Below are positions 57,551 to 64,000 of a DNA stretch of 64,000 nt, in pieces; the stretch's first letter is position 1, and every line of letters starts with the position of its first letter. Origin of the DNA: Aurelia coerulea (taxonomy: Eukaryota > Cnidaria > Scyphozoa > Semaeostomeae > Ulmaridae); assembly GCA_039566865.1 (NCBI GenBank), contig CM076956.1, forward strand, positions 7,451,511 to 7,515,510, written 5' to 3'. The position numbers and the translations under genes are program-made. Below the pieces are notes generated by a model. It worked only from the letters and a program-made list of their open reading frames with translations. It was not told the DNA's origin and made no database searches.

Positions 57551-57975
57551 TACACGTTTTTTTATAAGAAACTGGTTTATAAGAAACTAGTACTACGATG
57601 ACCAAAAATTTAAGAAACTCTAGTACTACGCTCAAGAACAGTTAAGAAACTCTAAAACGTTATATCTGTATGTCTCTCTTATTCTATGTCTCTCTAACAA
57701 AGGTGCCTTCGTCTTTTCTTGACTTTTAACTGCAAAATTGGTAAATTTTTGCCTTGATGTGCATGGCTTCTTCTTGATGACAATGTCAATGCAAAATGGA
57801 AGCCCTTTCTCGAGAACAAGGCTCAACTTCGAACAATACCGCAATTTTAGGCCCAAAAAAATAAGAAACAAATTAAGAAACTTTTACTGCTAAAACACCG
57901 AAATTTTCATGCGAAATTAAGAAACTTTTAGTACCAAGTGCTGATCCAAGTTTCTTATAATAAAAAAAACGTGTA
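57551..57975. mobile_element. TACACG/TAAGAAAC MITE, copy 2 (inverted)
   Basis: It matches 9393-9812 in inverse over its full length (TTATAAGAAACTGGTTTATA, ATGACCAAAAATTTAAGAAA, CTCGAGAACAAGGC). It is probably recent, since the two copies differ little to the eye. Confidence 0.9.
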
Positions 57976-58246
57976 TTTTGTGATTAATTTGATTGCTCGT
58001 GTGTTTAATTAGATTGTTTGTTCTCCACTAAAAAATCTTCAAGCAAAGACTAAACATTTCCTGCACGCCAATTTTTGATGGTTGCTTCCTCAGACTGCAT
58101 TCTGTAACGTAACATTACAGCATATTTACTCATATTTCGAGGAAGGTGCAATAAAATTGCACTGATCTTCCTTTGCATTCTCATGGAATAATTTGGAAAA
58201 TTTCACAATAAAAATCATTAAGCCCGTGCGTCACTTCTAAGGTCCT

Positions 58247-58297
58247 TTGATCTGTAACAGATTGCGTTGGGTCACTTTTTTCTGGGTCACCCGGTAT
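58247..58297. repeat. Solo end of a CCGGGTGACCCAG element
   Basis: GTTGGGTCACTTTTTTCTGG and GTCACCCGGTA match the inverse of the left terminus of 55806-56393. No partner end is nearby, so this is either a broken element or the far end of an interrupted one. Confidence 0.7.
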
Positions 58298-59185
58298 TAA
58301 TGGAGTTAAGTTAAGTGCTGTTCTAAACCTTGACAATGACAGCATTTTTTGACATTATAGTAGGCAATTGGATGCGACAAAATTTGCTATATGGCTTCCA
58401 GTTCAGCAAAAAAATCGAATGAACAGCAAAATGAGTTTGGCAAAAAGAGTTCAGCAAATAAAAATGTAGCTGGTCGGATAAAGTTTTAAAGCAGAAAAAA
58501 TGTACACAATTTCTGTACAAAACAAAGAAAACTCGATAACGCATGTACATGTCGACATTCCTTTTGAGCCAATCAGTTAACTAAAAGCGTCAATATTTGA
58601 TATGCAATGTCTCATTAGGGGATTTGAGCCTTGGTTATGACGTAGAGAACCCTAAGAAGTTTTGCGAAAAGGTCTGTAGAACCACTGACATTTTTGTGTT
58701 ATTCGTAGCGAGTCAGGGGAATTTTCTTCGAATATCTTTTGAATCAATCACAGTTTCCTTATCGGATCAGATAAGTCGTCTTTTGCAAATTGAAAGGAAG
58801 TTTGTTTTACATAGGTAGGATTCTGTAAACAGACTTAAGATCAGCGCTAATTGACTACGAAAAGGGATAAGCACACAATGACCAACCTAGCCGCACATGA
58901 ATCATTGGTTGGTATGGTATTTGGAAGCGGATGTACGTCACTGAAGCCTAACCAGCTAGGCCCGGTGCCTTTCTTGTTAAAGCAAATGAACTGAGTTAAA
59001 AGTAGCTTAGCTAAGGGGACTAATTCGATCTGCAGAAAACCTGTTGTACCTGATGGTCTCGATCGATGAAGACAATAGGAACATAAGTGGCGCGTGTAAT
59101 TCTTTTGTGCTATGTTTAGACAAGATTGCCATATCTCCGTTCGTTTACTTTAATGGTTCAAATCTTTTCTGTCTTCTTGATTAAA
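58298..59185. other. No recognised gene or element
   Basis: Only chance frames were found. Confidence 0.4.
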
Positions 59186-61075
59186 GGCCCCAAAGGCTCT
59201 TGGGAAATCAACATGCATTGCAGCCCTGTTCGCAAAGGTGGTCTAATTTCATTTTGCAGGGAAAGATTTTGCAGTGCAGCTCAAGTCAGCAACACGTCAC
59301 TGGAGCCCCAGATACGGCCATAATTCTCATTGCGTGTGTTACAGGGAATTTAAGCATTTAAAAGTGGCTCAAGCCATTAGCAGTCAAACACTAGACTGAT
59401 TACAAGTCGTAGTTATTGCTATTGATAGACTGATGGACGCTCAAACTACGACTCATGGACTTTCATTGGAAAATCAGGACGAAATTGTTTCCCTTGGTTT
59501 CATGTCCGGATATGGAAACCATAGCAACACTACGAAAAGCTGAGTGCTCTAGGCAATGGTGGATGGGCCTAAGTTGTCAGCTCAATCCTCAGATGATAAA
59601 ACGCCTCAACATTCAAGTTTTCAGTGATGTTAGCCATGAACAAAAGCCATAAGTATCCAGATGAATGTTTCCTCAATCCAAGAATCAACAAACAGTTTAT
59701 TTTGGACAAGGAGTTCCTGATTTTGAAGCCTACTTAGCTTCCACGAGCGTCACCACAGCAATAAGAACTTCCAACTGCCGAAGGTTGCCTTGACTATGAC
59801 TTAACCTCGTTCCAGAGCGCACAGTAAATCTGTGCCCTTTCCGTCTCAAATTTTATGTGAAAGTCCATATATGGTAAGGCATGTGTCATGGCCTATTGTC
59901 TTTGCATGGCTATTGTTACCAAAGACTTATATATGCTTACCCAGAGTACAACACGACTCTCTAAAAAATCTGGTACCAAGGGTGCCGGTTGCCCAAGAGC
60001 CTTTTTTAACTTTAAAAACAACGGTGCTACATCACAAGCATTAATTAGATGTATTGTTCTCTATTCTTTCAAGAACAATTGTCCCCCAATCAGAAGCTGC
60101 TTCATACGCTACGGCCCTGTCCAGTTGTAAAAATGGTCCGCCTGAGAGTTGTGCCCCTTTAGGCAATGATTGCCTTGTGCTTCTCTAATACACTGGTTTA
60201 ACTGTTCACTATTACCTATCTCCGTTTCCATAAAAAAGAGCTGCTTTGTAAGAACTGATCTCCCTGCACGAAATAGGCTTTCGTGAATCCATGAAAATCT
60301 CATAAATCTTATGAAGGAGTCCTTTGATCACAAAAATTCTTGTCAGAATTCCTCATGACGCCAATGTCACATAAATTCGCTTTGCTGGCGCTAGATGCCA
60401 AACCATAATTCATTGAAATTGTCCTGAAAACGTTGCAGACAATCTGCTGTCACATGGCTCCAAGGATGAAAACATAAACTCCGAGGCTCAACGTATTAAG
60501 ACCGCTAAATGTCGCTTGCCTGTCATGGTGTAAATTGACTTTACTCCTACGAAGAGGATCAAACGTTCAGCGGCATCAAAGAGTCAAAGAATTCCAAATT
60601 TCGACCAATTCACTTATGAATATGAGCTATCGAGCTCTTTGAAGAGCCATTGTCACGCAGGGTTCTCTGCAGGAATTTCAAACTGTCTGAAAATAAAATT
60701 TGGCCTAAACATAAAATATAGATCCACTGTGCAGTGGTTCAACTTTCAGAACAGTTCAATTGAAGTAAAACTTTTCTATTGTGGGCCCATCATACTGACG
60801 GACGCTCAAACAATGACTCATGAGACTTTCACATTGGAAATTTGGACCAACTTGTTTCCCTCGATTTCATGTCCAGATATGGAAACCATAGCAACACTGT
60901 ACGTCAAGCTGAGTACTCCAGGCAATGGAGGATGGGCCTAAGTTGCCTGCTCAATCAAGCCTCAGATACTAAAACACCTCAAAAACCAAGCTTTTAGTGA
61001 TATTAGCCATGAAAAAAGCCACTGGTATCCAGATGAATGTTTCCAGGTTGCCTTGACTACACCCTCGCCTCGTTC
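59186..61075. repeat. Duplicated repeat block
   Basis: 59500-59680 and 60865-61050 are diverged direct copies (ATGTCCGGATATGGAAACCA, CTCCAGGCAATGG, ATCCAGATGAATGTTTCC). 59186-59330 matches 62171-62410 (AAAGGCTCTTGGG...GCATTGCAG). 60643-60760 is a GAGCCATTGTCACGCAGG copy. A palindromic TCGTAGTTATTGCTATTGA...AACTACGACTC lies near 59408-59455. No gene was seen in the block. Confidence 0.7.
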
Positions 61076-61132
61076 CTGGGGGCATAGTTAAATATATGCC
61101 TGACAGTCCTAATTTCGTATATAAAAGTCCAT

Positions 61133-61199
61133 AAGTCCCAGTTTGAGCAAAAATGATGTTGTTGTTGTTGTTGTTGTTGTTGTTGCGATAACTGGGACT
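61133..61199. repeat. GTT microsatellite between AGTCCCAGTT inverted ends
   Basis: About ten GTT units (61157-61185) lie between AAGTCCCAGTTT and AACTGGGACT, so the microsatellite appears to have grown inside a small hairpin element like the one at 44874-44942. Confidence 0.85.
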
Positions 61200-62170
61200 G
61201 TATGCGATGATGAGTGTGAACCTCCAAGTATATGTTTCCGGTTAAGGTGGATCTGCACTTAAAGTGCTCACTACTAAAAAGTTATTTAAATCGTAGATCA
61301 GCGATAAGGTGGCTCATTACCAGTTAAAAATAATTTCAACACGTACACAGTTGTGTAAGGTGGCTCGCTACTAACAAAAATACAACACTCATACAAATTT
61401 AGTGTCCCGTCGCCCAGCATCAGATATCATAACCAACGATGCTTTCAATGAATCAGTGACATCTCATATAATAATGAAGATGGTCTCTGTCAAGTTGGGT
61501 CAAGAAGTCGGCTTGATCTGTATTGACCAAAGATGAGGAAAGATCCAGGGATAAGACAGAAACTGCAGACAAAAAGGCCCAACCGTCTAACCAAAGACGC
61601 CTTTCTTTGAAAAGAGTTGTCTCTTTTACTAAATGATAACTTATCGTTTGACTTCTGCATTCTTCTTTATAATTGCATCACAATTGTGGCCATTTTGCCA
61701 ACCAGTTCCTCTGTTGGTCGGTAGGGGTTGTAAGATTCAACCTCCAAAATCTTATCGCAGAGCTCCATTCAATACAGACTGAGCTGATCTCCGTTTAAAA
61801 ACGTATTGGCTAGGTTCAAGCGTAAAGCTGACACTCCAAATCAAACTGGAAAATTTGAGCAGTGCATCCCTTTATGAAGTCGACAGGGTCCCATTTCCTT
61901 TAAGGGAGGTCCTTTTTTAGCTGTATTTTTAAAAGAAATCTTTCAATTCTTTGAGGAATTCTCAGGATAGTTCTTACTACTAGCATTTCCATTCCCCCAT
62001 CAGGTCCTAGTGCTAGCACATAAGAGACCAGTTAAAGCCAATTTGGATGCCATCATGAAATGGTTTCATATGCAATACACTCTGGGATAGCTAGGGTATA
62101 TAATGTTATGCATCATTCGATCATTTCATAATAGAGTCCGCTCTGGTGAAACATTTTATTGCACAGTGTT
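61200..62170. other. No recognised gene or element
   Basis: A loose repeat of AAGGTGGCTC occurs at 61307 and 61359. No supported frame. Confidence 0.4.
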
Positions 62171-62202
62171 AAAGGCTCTTGGGCAGACAGCCAGCATTGC
62201 AG

Positions 62203-62322
62203 TAGCCTGCGTGCAGACTCTACTGATTCCCTAAAGAAAAGTGAGGTTCCTCCTCCAGTAGATCTACTGGAGGAGGAACCTCACTTCTCTTCAGGGAATC
62301 AGTAGAGTCTGCACGCAGGCTA
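62203..62322. mobile_element. CCTGCGTGCAGAC hairpin element, copy 2
   Basis: TAGCCTGCGTGCAGACTCTA and its exact inverse bound a nearly perfect 120-base hairpin, with two mismatches seen in the stem (GAGGTTCCTCCTCCAGTAGA and inverse). GCATTGCAG flanks both sides (62194-62202, 62323-62331). The paralogous repeat near 59205 has a single GCATTGCAG, confirming a 9-bp target duplication. A 9-bp duplication suggests a Mutator-type element. Confidence 0.92.
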
Positions 62323-62441
62323 GCATTGCAGCGGTATTCGTAAAGGTGGCCTACTTCCATGCTGCATGAAAACATTTGTTTAGTGTCTCTCAAGTCAGCA
62401 GCATGTTGCTGCAGCACGTGTGTTAAACATTGCACTTGAAT

Positions 62442-62976
62442 AGCATAGGTTCCAAATCTTTAAATTGGCATAAAAAGGTGGGTGTAAAATTCTATCACCT
62501 ATTTCTTCTAGTAGAATGGCTTGAAAGAAACTTTAGCTACTTACCTACGGTTGGACCTACGGTTACCTACGGTTAATTCTACGGTTGGACATTTCAGAAA
62601 TTTTGAATATTTTCGAAATTACAACGTATTTCTTATTCTAACTTTGAGGATGTGACGTCATCAAATATCTAAATCATAAACCAGAAGAGTGATAAAATGT
62701 TGCTTGGTACAAAATTGTAGACATTCGTAAACTATGGGTTCTTGTAAATCAATTCATGTTGCGTCAAACAGTTTAGAAATTACAATGGTTTAAAGTTTTT
62801 TCAAAAATTTTCTTGAATTCCTGAAAAACACTCTAAATCTGAAAAAGTTGAAGATTTCACAAAAATCCAACAATAGAATTGTAGCGAAATTGAAAGTTTC
62901 TTGGAAGTCATTCAGTTCAAAGAAATACGTCATTAAATTTTACACCAACCTTTTTAAAGATTTGGAACCTATGCTC
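62442..62976. mobile_element. CATAGG fold-back element, complete copy
   Basis: AGCATAGGTTCCAAATCTTT and the inverse AAAGATTTGGAACCTATGCT bound paired arms of about 200 bases (AAAAAGGTGGGTGTAAAATT and inverse). The centre contains TGTGACGTCATCAAAT. Confidence 0.9.
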
Positions 62977-63260
62977 GCTTGAACTGAAGCCAATGAAATC
63001 AGCCAAAAACAAAACAAACCATCGCAATGCATGTCGGTTACCCAAGAACCTTTAAGTGAACCTAGTTCTGAATTCCTAATTCCATTTTACTTGTGCAAGG
63101 CCGTCATAAATTGCCTTTTCCTCAGCCCTTTTTTGCATCCTCAAAAATACCCCTTCCAGCTCTAAGGATTCCATTCCTGGATTCCATTCGCCCCTTCAAG
63201 CTAAAGAACACAGTCCCCGATTTGCAGCCATCAAAGTATTCACAAATGCAATTGCAAACA

Positions 63261-64000
63261 ATTTCATTTCATTTCATTTTATCTTTTTTACCCATGGTAG
63301 CCCCTCAATAATGATAATTGATTTACAGGGGGCCATGCTAAAAACTTACAAATAGCTACTAATTTACAATAAAAACGACATTTGCTATAAAACCTAATCC
63401 TAAACCTAAACCTAAACTAATTACAAATTGTCATAAATAAATAAAAGAAAACAGAAAAGAATTGGTGAGAAATTCATGGCTGCACCTTTTTAAACGCTCT
63501 CAGGGTTGAAGTATTTCGGATCTCAGGGCCAAGACTGTTCCAAAGCTTGGTGCCTCGGTACGCGAAACATCTCTGCCCCCTGCCGATTTTAATAATGGCA
63601 ACCTGAGATTGACTTCGGCGTTTCTAAGAGAACGACTGGTAGAGTTGTTGACTCTCGTGAACATGTCTTTCATATAAGAAGGCACGTCACCATTAAGGGA
63701 TTTAAAGACCATTTTCTGAGCTTCAAAATCAATAAGCTCCCTGACAGTCGGCCATTTAAGCGCCCGAATAACTGGTAAAGCAGTAGCATCAAATGGACTG
63801 TTGGAGACGAGTTTTGCAGCCCAATTTTGAAGTTTCTGCAATTTTTCAATGGCAGTCACCCCAGCATTTCCCCAGACAGGGCAGCAATATCTAAAGTAAG
63901 GCTCCACTAAACTCTTATACATTGTCTTGACAGTTGAAATAGGAAGGTACTGCTTGGCATAACGAAGCACACCAATACCTCTAGAGATCTTATTAGTTGT
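63261..64000 (-). mobile_element. LINE 3' part with reverse-transcriptase C-terminus (runs off the edge)
   Basis: The minus frame 63970-63500 (156 codons, uninterrupted) contains LVEPYFRYCCPVWGNAG, IEKLQKLQNWAAKLVSNSPF and VRELIDFEAQKMVFKSLNG, ending LRSEILQP. This is the post-RT region of jockey/CR1-like LINEs, where LIEPHFxYCCxVWG is diagnostic. A 3' UTR and an (ATGAA)n tail follow after CATGGGTAAAAAAG. The open frame suggests a fairly young copy, and the rest lies beyond 64000. 28640-29050 is an older copy of the same 3' end. Confidence 0.9.

Overview
This is AT-rich genomic DNA from an animal. It holds spliced genes with GT-AG introns, non-LTR retrotransposon relics, a tRNA-derived SINE and a very dense load of short inverted-repeat DNA elements. 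I infer an early-branching marine invertebrate, most likely a cnidarian. That rests on the gene set (DHCR24, an MPV17L2-like gene and a gremlin-like gene with short introns) and on the style of the repeats. The sequence alone does not prove it.

Four genes are well supported. On the minus strand, 3783-8783 is a complete five-exon Mpv17/PMP22-family gene, best matched to MPV17L2. Head to head with it on the plus strand, 10710-21931 is a complete eight-exon DHCR24 (delta24-sterol reductase); the joined reading frame gives 515 residues with every splice phase agreeing. Convergent to that, on the minus strand at 24419-25873, is a three-exon gene for a 121-residue secreted cysteine-containing protein of a conserved but uncharacterised type. 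At 48362-53985 on the minus strand is a gremlin-like DAN-family BMP antagonist, with the whole coding region in one exon and an inferred TATA-driven non-coding first exon.

Weaker coding candidates are a 265-residue single-exon coiled-coil protein at 34174-34971, a possible first exon at 36160-36399 behind a CCAAT box, two possible minus-strand exons at 29346-29866, and plus-strand candidates at 50720-50852, 53171-53479 and 56450-56664.

Most of the rest is mobile DNA. A superfamily of fold-back elements ending in (TA)CCGGGTG occurs about ten times with different internal arms. Other families are a second fold-back family beginning CATAGG, hAT-like elements with 8-bp duplications and a G homopolymer, TTAA-flanked elements, TACACG/TAAGAAAC elements, a 304-bp CCTTGTA-rich element, a 536-551-bp element carrying a shared short reading frame, and small hairpins ending in CCTGCGTGCAGAC. 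Many are nested, and related empty sites inside the window let target duplications be read directly. Two families flank DHCR24 as nested inverted pairs. LINE 3' ends lie at 28640-29050 and at the right edge of the window. No rRNA, intact tRNA or CRISPR array was seen.
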